The notes: generated by a model from the sequence alone, not told the origin. A stretch of DNA of 22,155 bases from COE1 sp964445375 (GCA_964445375.1 CAYUKO010000060.1:1-22155); one strand, 5' to 3'. Shown: positions 7,924-15,099, counted from the first letter of the stretch. Translations and numbers: made by a program.

Positions 7924-8861
7924 TACTCTATTGCCCCTTTCGTAAACTCATCCAATGCTGCCTCGTAAGCCTTGGTATCCTTATAATAGCTTTCTGCATG
8001 CGCTGCACCCTTAATAATCAGTTTCTTTCTTGGCGCAATACAGTTATTATAAATCTCATGACACATGCTGACTGGTACAAAGGTATCTGCATCACCATGA
8101 ATCAGCAAAACAGGAATTCTTGTCTTTCTGATTTCTCTTGCAGCATTACATTCATCCATACCATATCCTGCTTTTCTTCTGTTCACACAATCCGAAATCT
8201 GAATAACCGGAAAGGCTGGTAAATGATACATATGATTCAAAACATGGGTAAATACATACTTCGGAGATGTAAACGCACAATCCGAAATAACACCCTTTAC
8301 CTGTTTTGGCAGATTCAATGCACTTGTCATTAAAACGGTAGCTCCACCCATGGAAGTACCATGAAGCAGAATCTGAACATCCTCGCCACATTCCTTAATA
8401 ACCCACTTAATCCATTCCAAAGCATCCCATCTGTCAAGACAGCCAAAGCCTACATAATCACCTTCACTCTTTCCATGCGCCCTGGCATCCGGTAAAAGCA
8501 TGCTATAGCCATTCTTCATATAATAATCAGACAGACCTATGTAATCGCTCATTCCCTGACTGGTATATCCATGGAAACCAATCACTACCTTTTTCTTATC
8601 TTCTCTTGGGAAAAAGGTTGCATGAAGCTTTAATTTATCCCTTGACTGCACATAAACATCCTCATGTGGCTGCTTCAAAAAGTATTTCTTTCTGGTCTGT
8701 AACATCTCCTGATACTGTGACCAGTCTGTTCCTGCCATCTTAATGGTACGCTCTACCTTGGCATTATTACGCTTCATGGTTCTCTGATAAAAATAAGCAG
8801 ATTCTCCAACACTTGCTACTGCGATACCTCCAAGCACCGCTGCTACCTTTAAAAGTTTCAT
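7923..8861 (-). CDS. Membrane-anchored alpha/beta hydrolase
   Basis: The 312-residue protein has an uncleaved N-terminal membrane segment (about 4-26), followed by basic residues and an alpha/beta-hydrolase domain. The catalytic triad is readable: Ser170 in GTSMGG, Asp257 or 259 in HGDADTFVP, and His288 in AAHAES. HGYTSQG near 97 supplies the oxyanion region. It resembles membrane-tethered serine esterases or acyl hydrolases annotated as DUF or FrsA/BD-FAE-like. In this operon it may release, edit or hydrolyse the acyl product, or act on a lipid substrate; this is inference. AGAGGG lies a few bases before the ATG. It is 28 bases downstream of the SCP2-like gene. Confidence 0.88.
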   Translation of the reverse strand: MKLLKVAAVLGGIAVASVGESAYFYQRTMKRNNAKVERTIKMAGTDWSQYQEMLQTRKKYFLKQPHEDVYVQSRDKLKLHATFFPREDKKKVVIGFHGYTSQGMSDYIGLSDYYMKNGYSMLLPDARAHGKSEGDYVGFGCLDRWDALEWIKWVIKECGEDVQILLHGTSMGGATVLMTSALNLPKQVKGVISDCAFTSPKYVFTHVLNHMYHLPAFPVIQISDCVNRRKAGYGMDECNAAREIRKTRIPVLLIHGDADTFVPVSMCHEIYNNCIAPRKKLIIKGAAHAESYYKDTKAYEAALDEFTKGAIE

Positions 8862-8889
8862 ATCGCCCTCTACCTTTCTAGATTATGTA

Positions 8890-9219
8890 CTATCTCTTGC
8901 TGTCAATCAGGCTCTTAAGCTTTAACGCCTTATCAATATTTCCTTCTACTTTAAGCTTCTGCATCGTAAATGCTGCGATTGGATCAAGCTTTCCTTCTGC
9001 GATTTTCATAAAGACTTCTGCTGTTGCGGTAAACATTGCATCTCTGTCATAATACTCATATGGTTCTACATAAAGCTTACCTTCCTTAGCTTCTACATAG
9101 AAGATTCCGCTTCCTTCACCAACAATATTAAACTGGTAAGCAAGATGCTCCTGAACATCGCTGATATCTGCCTCCAGAAATTTTCCCTTTATTTCTGCAA
9201 AGAACTCTGCATATGTCAT
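8890..9219 (-). CDS. SCP2 sterol-binding-domain protein
   Basis: This 109-residue single-domain protein resembles the SCP2/sterol-carrier family, which forms a hydrophobic tunnel for acyl or lipid ligands. The family pattern is seen in FMKIAEGKLDPIAAFTMQKLKVEGNIDKALKLKSLI at the C-terminal end. It is the first gene of the TetR-controlled operon and has a strong GAGGAGG ribosome site. In context it may carry or shield the hydrophobic acid or product handled by the ligase, carrier protein and condensation protein. It has no signal peptide, so it is cytoplasmic. The family call is fairly firm; the ligand is unknown. Confidence 0.85.
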   Translation of the reverse strand: MTYAEFFAEIKGKFLEADISDVQEHLAYQFNIVGEGSGIFYVEAKEGKLYVEPYEYYDRDAMFTATAEVFMKIAEGKLDPIAAFTMQKLKVEGNIDKALKLKSLIDSKR

Positions 9220-9252
9220 AATAATCCTCCTCTTTTACTTAAGTTTTACATT

Positions 9253-9269
9253 TTCGACTATCGGTCGAA
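9253..9269. promoter_or_regulatory. TetR operator copy 1
   Basis: TTCGAC-TATCG-GTCGAA is a perfect 6-bp inverted repeat with a 5-base spacer. It lies between the predicted operon promoter and the SCP2 start codon. Both copies share GACCGnTnGTCGAAAA on the minus strand, which is the size and symmetry of a TetR-family site. Confidence 0.75.
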
Positions 9270-9283
9270 TTACCTTTTCTAAT

Positions 9284-9312
9284 AAATTACCATTTTTTCG
9301 ACCAGCGGTCAA
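9284..9312 (-). promoter_or_regulatory. Predicted promoter of the acyl-ligase operon
   Basis: On the minus strand TTGACC (9307-9312) and TAATTT (9284-9289) are 17 bases apart, with a TGn extension before the -10. The -35 lies inside operator copy 2, so bound regulator would block RNA polymerase. The -10 is a weak match. Confidence 0.5.
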
Positions 9313-9313
9313 T
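9297..9313. promoter_or_regulatory. TetR operator copy 2
   Basis: TTCGAC-CAGCG-GTCAAT is an imperfect version of copy 1, centred 44 bases away (about four helical turns) in the same orientation. It overlaps the -35 of the operon promoter. Confidence 0.7.
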
Positions 9314-9369
9314 GACATTTCAACTAAAATTCATTTCAAAAATTTTTAGAATTCTAACATTATTCACAA

Positions 9370-9399
9370 TTGAATCTTTTTTGTCAGACGTGTTATACT
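9370..9399 (+). promoter_or_regulatory. Predicted tetR promoter
   Basis: TTGAAT (9370-9375) and TATACT (9394-9399) are 18 bases apart; TTGTCA at 9381 with TAAAAT at 9402 is a less regular alternative. Both operators lie upstream of this promoter, so autoregulation would be indirect or weak. Confidence 0.5.
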
Positions 9400-9447
9400 A
9401 ATAAAATCTACCCTTATTGTTATTGATTTAAATAGGAGGGCTATTCT

Positions 9448-10059
9448 ATGCCAAGTACGGAAAAATATAATAAGATATTAGATGCTCTCCAGGAGCTGTT
9501 GGAAAATAAGAACATTCAGACTATTTCTGTAAGTGAAATTGCGCAGACTGCCGGAATTGGAAAGGGCAGTATTTATTACTACTTCCCTTCAAAGGAAGCT
9601 ATCTTAGAGGCTCTGATTGCCAGAAGCTACGAAATGCCTTTGGAAACGGCAAGACAGCTTGCAAGCCAGACTTCTATCCCACCTTTTACCAGAATGGCAA
9701 TGATTTTTCAGGCATGCCGTAATTCTTCTTCCGAATTCTTAAGCCAGAAGAATACTACCGTAACAACCAACGTTCAGGAAAAATCCTTTTTGCATCAGAA
9801 ATATTTAAGTCATTTGATACAGGAAATGAAGCCTGCTTTAACAGAAATCATAAAACAGGGGATTGAACTTGGTGAAATTCATTTTGACAAGCCTGCTGCT
9901 TTGGCAGAAATTGTTCTGATTGTATTGGCGGTCAAATTCGATAATACCATCACGCCATCTACCAAAGAAGAAATTGAAGAAACAATCGAAGCATTAGTCA
10001 TGCTATTAGAAAAAGGAACCGATAATCCTACCGGCTCCCTGAATTTTTTGATGATGTAA
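9448..10059 (+). CDS. TetR/AcrR-family transcriptional regulator
   Basis: The 203-residue protein has an N-terminal TetR helix-turn-helix (about 8-55: KILDALQELL, then VSEIAQTAGIGKGSIYYYFPSKEAILEAL) and a helical C-terminal ligand-binding domain. It is transcribed divergently from the SCP2/hydrolase/condensation/ACP/ligase operon, and two similar palindromes sit in the shared upstream region, so it most likely represses that operon. By analogy with TetR proteins next to lipid genes, the inducer could be an acyl-CoA, acyl-ACP or the acid substrate, but nothing proves this. AGGAGGG precedes the ATG, and a strong terminator directly follows the stop. Confidence 0.92.
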   Translation: MPSTEKYNKILDALQELLENKNIQTISVSEIAQTAGIGKGSIYYYFPSKEAILEALIARSYEMPLETARQLASQTSIPPFTRMAMIFQACRNSSSEFLSQKNTTVTTNVQEKSFLHQKYLSHLIQEMKPALTEIIKQGIELGEIHFDKPAALAEIVLIVLAVKFDNTITPSTKEEIEETIEALVMLLEKGTDNPTGSLNFLMM

Positions 10060-10086
10060 GGTGTTGCTTAGGCAACACCTTTTTTT
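10059..10086 (+). terminator. tetR terminator
   Basis: AGGTGTTGC (10059-10067) and GCAACACCT (10072-10080) form a perfect 9-bp stem with a 4-base loop followed by a T tract. The first stem base overlaps the stop codon. There is no T tract on the other strand, so it works for tetR only. Confidence 0.92.
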
Positions 10087-10094
10087 GCATATTT

Positions 10095-11390
10095 TTATTC
10101 TGTTACGACCATATTTGGCCATCTTCTCTCAACCAATTCATTGTCATACTGTTCATCCAGGAACTGCTCGATTGCATTCTGCGGTTCGGGATTTGTCTGA
10201 CGTGCGGTATATCTTATCATTGCCGCAGCAGTCAGAACTCCGTTACAGACCATGAACAGAATTACAATCCATGTTATAACCTTTCCTGCAACAGGTGGTA
10301 TTTTCTCGATGCTTCTGCTCATCGGTGGATAAGCGACTTTCACCCAGGCTACCGCCAGAATTCCCCAGAACATACAAAACAATACATTGGTACGTCCTCC
10401 GATATTCAATGGCATATGGCTATAATCCCAAAATACCGTTCCAAATACGATTTCCGTAAATACACTACACATATATTCATACGCACCGCCTATGAAAAAG
10501 CCTGCAAAAAATACATGTCTATCTTCTTTTCCTGCCAGTTTCTGCAAAGTAATTGTTAGAAGAACTGCACCAAATCCCCATACGAAGCTGAATGGACCAT
10601 ACAATACACTGGAACGGTTCATCCAAGTTCCACCAACAAGACGACAATAAAATGTCTCAATAATATCACCTAAAAGAGCTGATATCAGGAACACCCAGAT
10701 TAGTTTATCAAAGCAGATTCCCTTTGCAAAAACAATGCCTGCCCTTTCTTCCTCATCCATTTCACGGATACCGGGATATGCTTTCTGCAATCGTCCCCAA
10801 ATCGCATCATTGATTCGATTACCAAGATTTTTTCTTGCCGCATTCAGCCTATTCTTCTTCAGAAGCCTTACATTACCATAATGAACGGCAAGTAATGCAC
10901 TCACATAATCCAGAACCAGTAAAACAATCGATGTATAAACAACAATTCTGACAGCAATGTCAGGAATCAGATACACCAGTCCAAGCATCAATGGATGAAT
11001 AATCAGATACACCAGATAATAACCTGCTGCAATCAGCAACGAAATCACCATACCACGCCCATTACCTGAGAAAGCCTTGTTCGTGTCGTCCTTCCAAAGT
11101 TGTTCGCGGCTGATACGCTTTAAGATTAACCCAGTCAGATTATCAACAACCGCCACAACAACCATCGTCATAATAAATTGCAGAACATAATTCTTATCCA
11201 AGGTTGGTAATACCACCATAAGAATACTGAATGTAATGCCATAGGTCATGCAAAATGGCATGTTGATAAAACCAACATTGCAAAATCTCCGCTCCTTTAC
11301 CGCAAGATAACCTACCTCTAACACCCATCCTAAAAAAGAATACACTAATATATAGAGGATGAAATCAAAGACTGTATATTGCATTGCCAT
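10095..11390 (-). CDS. CmpB-like membrane protein (putative ABC transporter permease), internally duplicated
   Basis: This 431-residue polytopic membrane protein belongs to the family often called putative ABC transporter permease (ABC_trans_CmpB), whose transport role is not proven. About ten hydrophobic segments are visible. The two halves carry related signatures: FLGWVLEVGYLAVKERRF...GFINMPFCMTYG near residue 19, and LLGDIIETFYCRLVGGTW...VLYGPFSFVWG near 240. The second half also keeps GGAYEYMCSVFTEIVFGTVFWDYSHMPLNIGGR, typical of the family. A cytoplasmic basic and charged linker (about 175-225) joins them. GGGAG lies 7 bases before the ATG. No ATPase gene is nearby. The family assignment is firm; function is unknown. 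Confidence 0.85.
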   Translation of the reverse strand: MAMQYTVFDFILYILVYSFLGWVLEVGYLAVKERRFCNVGFINMPFCMTYGITFSILMVVLPTLDKNYVLQFIMTMVVVAVVDNLTGLILKRISREQLWKDDTNKAFSGNGRGMVISLLIAAGYYLVYLIIHPLMLGLVYLIPDIAVRIVVYTSIVLLVLDYVSALLAVHYGNVRLLKKNRLNAARKNLGNRINDAIWGRLQKAYPGIREMDEEERAGIVFAKGICFDKLIWVFLISALLGDIIETFYCRLVGGTWMNRSSVLYGPFSFVWGFGAVLLTITLQKLAGKEDRHVFFAGFFIGGAYEYMCSVFTEIVFGTVFWDYSHMPLNIGGRTNVLFCMFWGILAVAWVKVAYPPMSRSIEKIPPVAGKVITWIVILFMVCNGVLTAAAMIRYTARQTNPEPQNAIEQFLDEQYDNELVERRWPNMVVTE

Positions 11391-11417
11391 TTTCCTACTC
11401 CCTTTCTCTCTTTGATG

Positions 11418-12200
11418 TTATTGCAAAAGCTGCCTGTAAAAGAGCTGATTTAGTTCCTTCCAATCTGCATTTCGATCATCCTTCATTGCTTCTATCGTTC
11501 TTTTATAATACGACAAATTCTCTTCTATGTAATGATTTATTTTGTCAATTCTTCTTCCTTTTTCTGCCTCTTTCATTTGCATCTTAAGCTGAACAAGTTC
11601 CTCAATCACAGGCTTCATGTCTGGCTCCAATACCTCTTCAACAAGCTCTTTAAATAATACTGGCGGCGGGCATGTTTTTTTCTCAATCCATTTACAGGCA
11701 AGAAGCGGACGTAATACGTAAAAATATTTCTTATACTTAACCATTTCTTCTGTCAGATATTCCTGATAATTCTTTTGTGCTGTTCCATAATAATGATACA
11801 TGGTTGCTTTACAGGAAAAATAGTTTTCGGAAACCGCCTTTATCTCATTCCACCTGGATGTTGTTTGATAAACAACTGGCGAGTTAGACCATTCAAACAA
11901 TGTCGCATTTGACTTATGAAAATGCTGTAACGCCTTACTCAAATCCCATCCATTGATATCCAGTGTTTCGTCCAGCTCCCACTCAATAAAGTCTTTCTTA
12001 CTCTGTAAGCCTAGATAATACTCCATTGGTCTGACATAAACAAACCGCACATCATAATCACTATCTGGTGAAGCAAAGCCCCATGCACGACTTCCTGACT
12101 CTACGGCATGCAAAACCTTTACCTGTTCCTTTTCTTCTATTTCCTTTAACTTTAAAAGAACCAATTCTTCCACAGTTCCCTCAAAATCCTTATATTTCAT
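11418..12200 (-). CDS. RlaP/YcgL-type nucleotidyltransferase (smaller paralogue)
   Basis: This 260-residue protein has an N-terminal polymerase-beta-like nucleotidyltransferase core: ESGSRAWGFASPDSDYDVRFVYV (about 34-56) holds the GS turn and the metal-binding D48xD50 pair. The rest is helical and resembles the RlaP (COG3541/YcgL) family, which comparative studies place in predicted RNA 3'-end repair. It would add nucleotides to an unknown, possibly RNA, substrate. Its ATG lies inside the last codons of the upstream paralogue (11-base overlap), with an AAGGTGA ribosome site inside that gene, so translation is coupled. Substrate and direction of transfer cannot be read. Confidence 0.82.
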   Translation of the reverse strand: MKYKDFEGTVEELVLLKLKEIEEKEQVKVLHAVESGSRAWGFASPDSDYDVRFVYVRPMEYYLGLQSKKDFIEWELDETLDINGWDLSKALQHFHKSNATLFEWSNSPVVYQTTSRWNEIKAVSENYFSCKATMYHYYGTAQKNYQEYLTEEMVKYKKYFYVLRPLLACKWIEKKTCPPPVLFKELVEEVLEPDMKPVIEELVQLKMQMKEAEKGRRIDKINHYIEENLSYYKRTIEAMKDDRNADWKELNQLFYRQLLQ

Positions 12201-13209
12201 CTCTAATCACCTTCTCATTTACTGACATGACGTATTCCTGTACCCTATCCATATCCGGTTCATCAGGAAGACTGGTATTTTCTGCGGCATAATCCAGCTT
12301 TTTCTCATATTCCTTCAAAATCTCATAGAATTCATCCCGATAGGTTCCATCCGACTTCTGATAATCTCCTCTTCGAATACTTAATAAAAGTTCCTGTTCC
12401 TCTTTGCGATAGGTATTGATCTTACCCTTTTCCAGAATATCAATTGCCATCATAAACAGGCGAATCAAATGCATGGCATGCTTGTTGAGATGATTATCAT
12501 CCTTCTTCCTATTACGTTTTCCGAGCTTATCGTAATCCTTTACAATATTGTTCATCTCCGTCCAGATATTCTTATAATCACGAAGCGGATAATGTGTAAG
12601 ATTCGTATCGATAAACATCTCCGTTTCAAACTCAGGATTTATTGCCTTATCTATATAAATCCGAATAGCTCCACTTTCAAATTTTTCATATCGTCTGGTA
12701 AAATCATACATCGCATTTTTCACGGAATTCAAAATATGCTGTTCTTTCTCACTTTGTGGATATGCATCTCTTGCCAATGCATTCTGCAAACGTCTTAGCT
12801 GTGCATCTGCATACCCGCCAAATGACTGAATCGCTCTCTTGGATAAAAAAATCGGCGTATTATCAATCAATTCTCTTCCTAAGTCATTCAAATATAAGTA
12901 ATGCTCCTGATTTAATCCTAATAACTCCATCGTATTCGGGTTACAACTAAGAAGCAATGTAATCATTTTCTGAAAAGAATATATTGTTGTATCCGTCTTG
13001 TCATCTACATACTGTTCAAACTGTGTCATTCCTATCAGATCCGACTTCCGATTCAAAGTTACACCTCTGACATCAATGTCACTATTTTCATTATTGGTAC
13101 CATAAGAATAGCTCCCGGCAAGCCCAAGCAAAATTACATGCTTACCCAGGTGCTCATTTGTCTTTATAAAATCATATTCCTGTCTTTTTAAAATAGAAGA
13201 ATACTCCAT
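12190..13209 (-). CDS. RlaP/YcgL-type nucleotidyltransferase (larger paralogue)
   Basis: This 339-residue relative of the next gene carries the same core: LAGSYSYGTNNENSDIDVRGV (about 30-50), with GS at 32-33 and metal aspartates D44 and D46. It has a longer helical C-terminal region (TRRYEKFESGAIRIYIDKA, HLNKHAMHLIRLFMMAIDIL) typical of RlaP-type proteins. Two distinct members in one overlapping unit suggests a heteromeric enzyme or two linked substrates; that is inference. The 137-base gap upstream holds the toxin-gene terminator and no clear promoter. The weak GGTGAG ribosome site sits close to the ATG. It is on the same strand as, and just downstream of, an RNase toxin. Confidence 0.82.
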   Translation of the reverse strand: MEYSSILKRQEYDFIKTNEHLGKHVILLGLAGSYSYGTNNENSDIDVRGVTLNRKSDLIGMTQFEQYVDDKTDTTIYSFQKMITLLLSCNPNTMELLGLNQEHYLYLNDLGRELIDNTPIFLSKRAIQSFGGYADAQLRRLQNALARDAYPQSEKEQHILNSVKNAMYDFTRRYEKFESGAIRIYIDKAINPEFETEMFIDTNLTHYPLRDYKNIWTEMNNIVKDYDKLGKRNRKKDDNHLNKHAMHLIRLFMMAIDILEKGKINTYRKEEQELLLSIRRGDYQKSDGTYRDEFYEILKEYEKKLDYAAENTSLPDEPDMDRVQEYVMSVNEKVIRDEI

Positions 13210-13319
13210 CTTCTCACCAACTCTCTTGTTTATTCGCCAACCTTTATGGTCGGATTTGCCGGGCGTTCATATTTTTTCTGTCAAAGATGCCCCTAATTCA
13301 GTATCCATATAGTTGTAAA

Positions 13320-13343
13320 CGGATGGCTCACATAAGCCATCCG
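13320..13343 (-). terminator. Hairpin after the toxin gene
   Basis: CGGATGGCT and AGCCATCCG form a perfect 9-bp stem with a 6-base loop, 3 bases past the toxin stop. The minus-strand tail (TTTACAACT) is only weakly U-rich, so termination may be partial and some transcripts could continue into the nucleotidyltransferase genes. Confidence 0.7.
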
Positions 13344-13346
13344 CTA

Positions 13347-13913
13347 CTATTTATCTGCCACTTCTTCCAAAGCCTTAAAATCACAACAGAACTTAACCAC
13401 TTTTCCGTTTTCCATCTGCTTGTCGTACAACTTGTTGGCTTTTCCGATAACTTCATTGATTACCTTTAAACAGAAGGTGTATTCCTTATTCAGCAAATCC
13501 TTATATTTCTTAACCTCATCGGTATCACTGTCCTCTGGATTAATGTTTACTCTACTGTAAACGCCATCCACAATTGGAATCATCTTCTTAATATCCATAA
13601 CAGAAAGAATATGCTTTACATTATCTCCTTCTGCTGACACCCAGATATCACCTTGTCCCATACTGGACTTCTTTGCAGTCTCATAAACCAAATACCGCTC
13701 TTTATCAACATTCTTCCATGTCTTGTGCTTCTCCTTAGCTGAAGATAAAGGAATAACATATTTTCTGTCATTCTTATTTATTAGAATTCCTATGTATGGC
13801 TTATTCTCATATCCGCTCGGCTTGTAATATACCTCTGAGCATGCATCATGCAGCTTTTTGAGGTAGCTCTGGTCAATGTTAATAAATGTCAACTTTCCCT
13901 CTAGTGTAAACAT
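13347..13913 (-). CDS. cptN: Type III toxin-antitoxin endoribonuclease (CptN/ToxN/AbiQ family)
   Basis: This 188-residue endoribonuclease toxin is of the ToxN_toxin family. Family marks include the N-terminal INIDQSYLKKLHDACSEV, KPYIGILINKNDRKYVIPLSSAKEKHKTW (about 38-66, the conserved core including the PL(S/T)S..K motif), DIKKMIPI, and KKYKDLLNKEYTFC near the end. Such toxins cut RNA and are held inactive by a repeated RNA that they process themselves; many act in phage abortive infection. Directly upstream are a promoter, two antitoxin repeats and a hairpin terminator, giving the complete type III layout. The ribosome site AAAGGAG is 7 bases before the ATG. The length and sequence look closer to CptN than to ToxN proper; the subfamily symbol is a judgement. 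Confidence 0.93.
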   Translation of the reverse strand: MFTLEGKLTFINIDQSYLKKLHDACSEVYYKPSGYENKPYIGILINKNDRKYVIPLSSAKEKHKTWKNVDKERYLVYETAKKSSMGQGDIWVSAEGDNVKHILSVMDIKKMIPIVDGVYSRVNINPEDSDTDEVKKYKDLLNKEYTFCLKVINEVIGKANKLYDKQMENGKVVKFCCDFKALEEVADK

Positions 13914-13939
13914 AATACTGCTCCTTTGTATTTTAGGTT

Positions 13940-13968
13940 AAAAAATGTGGGAAGCCAAAGCTTCCCAC
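13940..13968 (-). terminator. Attenuating terminator between antitoxin RNA and toxin
   Basis: GTGGGAAGC (13947-13955) pairs perfectly with GCTTCCCAC (13960-13968) over a 4-base loop, followed on the minus strand by six T. In type III systems this leaky terminator sets the ratio of antitoxin RNA to toxin mRNA. Confidence 0.92.
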
Positions 13969-13971
13969 TCG

Positions 13972-14075
13972 TTAATGTTCATCTCTTTACGGATTGATTA
14001 CCGAAGGTTAATGGAGACCTTCTTTAATGTTCATCTCTTCTATGGTTCAAGACCATAAGGTTAATGGAGACCTCT
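13972..14075 (-). repeat. Two tandem antitoxin repeats, period 52
   Basis: Identical blocks on the plus strand are TTAATGTTCATCTCTT (13972-13987 and 14024-14039) and AAGGTTAATGGAGACCT (14004-14020 and 14057-14073). The 16- to 17-base cores between them differ: CGG/CCG-ended in one, TATGGT/ACCATA in the other. Both can form a short hairpin, so structure is kept while sequence varies. Confidence 0.92.
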
Positions 14076-14083
14076 CTATAATT

Positions 14084-14112
14084 AGAATATGACAATTAAC
14101 AGGCTGTGTCAA
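14084..14112 (-). promoter_or_regulatory. Promoter of the type III toxin-antitoxin
   Basis: On the minus strand a perfect TTGACA (14107-14112) and TATTCT (14084-14089) are exactly 17 bases apart. This is the strongest -35 in the window, as expected for an antitoxin RNA that must be abundant. Confidence 0.8.
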
Positions 14113-14169
14113 CTGCATATTATAAATTTTATTTTTACCAAAATACACAATGCTATTCTTCACATACAC

Positions 14170-14323
14170 CTAATATTCCTTAAACTTTTTGCTTGGTTCA
14201 ATTGTATCTGCTACACAAAGAACAAATAACAGTGGATTATCTTTGTATGATATTGGTTGGAATTTGTCCGGCAACAGGCAATCCAGTGAATAGTCTCTGT
14301 ACATCGACTACTAATAGTACCAT
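14170..14323 (-). pseudogene. Chimeric gene remnant: isochorismatase-like start joined to HD-domain-like end
   Basis: Two overlapping short frames are visible. The first (14323 to 14237) begins MVLLVVDVQ after a good AGGAGAGGG site, like the start of an isochorismatase/cysteine-hydrolase gene, and then runs into random-looking sequence and a stop. The second (14304 to 14170) reads ...KDNPLLFVLCVADTIEPSKKF before its stop, resembling the C-terminal end of HD-domain phosphohydrolase-like proteins in Lachnospiraceae. A deletion joining two genes would explain both. It lies 14 bases after the EFR1 gene, at the end of that operon. The family resemblances are from memory. Confidence 0.45.
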
Positions 14324-14337
14324 TTACCCTCTCCTCA

Positions 14338-15099
14338 TCATAAATATTTCTCTATCACACTCTGCTCCACAATCTTTTTCCCAAGCAACGTCATAGCCTG
14401 CTTCGGGCAATTATTAATGCACCTATAACACATGGTACACTGGTTATTCTGTACAACTTTCTTATCAACAATCTTGATATTATTCATAGGACATAACTTT
14501 TCACACTTGCCACATCCTGCGCACTTATCCGCATCCACACGTAACTTGTCTGAATAGTTCTTTGTCTTGTGTCCAAAATAAAGTCTTTGTCCAAAGAAAC
14601 CAGCCATACGATATAATATGCCAATTCCCTCTTGGGTTGGTTTGCCTGATTTCAAACACTGAACTGATTTACTAATTTTCTGCTCCGCCTTCTTCACAAG
14701 CTCTTTGTTCTTTTTCAGCGGACGCTTCAACATTTTTTCATCGCCTATGCTATCCGGCATTTTTAGATGCAATCCGCCAATTATTTCTGCTCCATATTTC
14801 TGTAAAAGTCGCCCTAGAATTTCTGCACCATCGCCACTAAATAATCCCATTGTGGCAATAATAAAAACCTTCTTATTCTCCCACAGTTCTTTATTTTCAA
14901 TTATAAAATCACGCAGTATCTTCGGCACAGTACTATATTGCACCGGATATGCAAATATAAGCATTTCCTCATTTTTTATAGCCTCAATAACATTATCGTT
15001 CTCTATAGAAAATGCTTTAATTGCTTCATTATATTCATTGCAAAACAATTCTGCTGCGTATCTAGAATTGCCTGTTCCACTAAAATATATTCCTACCAT
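14338..15099 (-). CDS. EFR1-type flavodoxin-ferredoxin fusion
   Basis: The 253-residue electron carrier has an N-terminal flavodoxin fold with the FMN phosphate loop SGTGNS (7-12) and a C-terminal pair of [4Fe-4S] clusters: C193xxC196xxC199xxxC203P and C221xxC224xxC227xxxC231P. It matches the EFR1 family of clostridial flavodoxin/ferredoxin fusions, which probably shuttle electrons between flavin and iron-sulfur partners in the cytoplasm. Its ATG follows the stop of the PPOX-type flavoprotein gene directly, and GAGGT at the end of that gene serves as ribosome site. Co-expression suggests a redox pair. The actual partner reaction is unknown. Confidence 0.9.
   Translation of the reverse strand: MVGIYFSGTGNSRYAAELFCNEYNEAIKAFSIENDNVIEAIKNEEMLIFAYPVQYSTVPKILRDFIIENKELWENKKVFIIATMGLFSGDGAEILGRLLQKYGAEIIGGLHLKMPDSIGDEKMLKRPLKKNKELVKKAEQKISKSVQCLKSGKPTQEGIGILYRMAGFFGQRLYFGHKTKNYSDKLRVDADKCAGCGKCEKLCPMNNIKIVDKKVVQNNQCTMCYRCINNCPKQAMTLLGKKIVEQSVIEKYL

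Larger units (their letters stand above)
13940..14077 (-). ncRNA. Type III antitoxin RNA (CptI/ToxI-like), two 52-nt repeats
   Basis: The transcript should start near 14077, just after the -10, run through two tandem repeats (14075-14024 and 14023-13972), and end at the terminator hairpin. Each repeat unit has a variable hairpin core framed by two conserved blocks. The family expectation is that the toxin cuts this RNA into single repeats that wrap around and inhibit it. Confidence 0.88.

Noticed and set aside
10095..11390. Part of an ABC transporter
   Set aside because: The family name says permease, but no ATPase or binding-protein gene is adjacent, so I do not claim transport.
13972..14075. 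Repeats considered as a small CRISPR array
   Set aside because: There are only two units with a 52-base period, hairpin cores and a terminator leading into a ToxN-family gene; this is the type III antitoxin layout and no cas genes are present.
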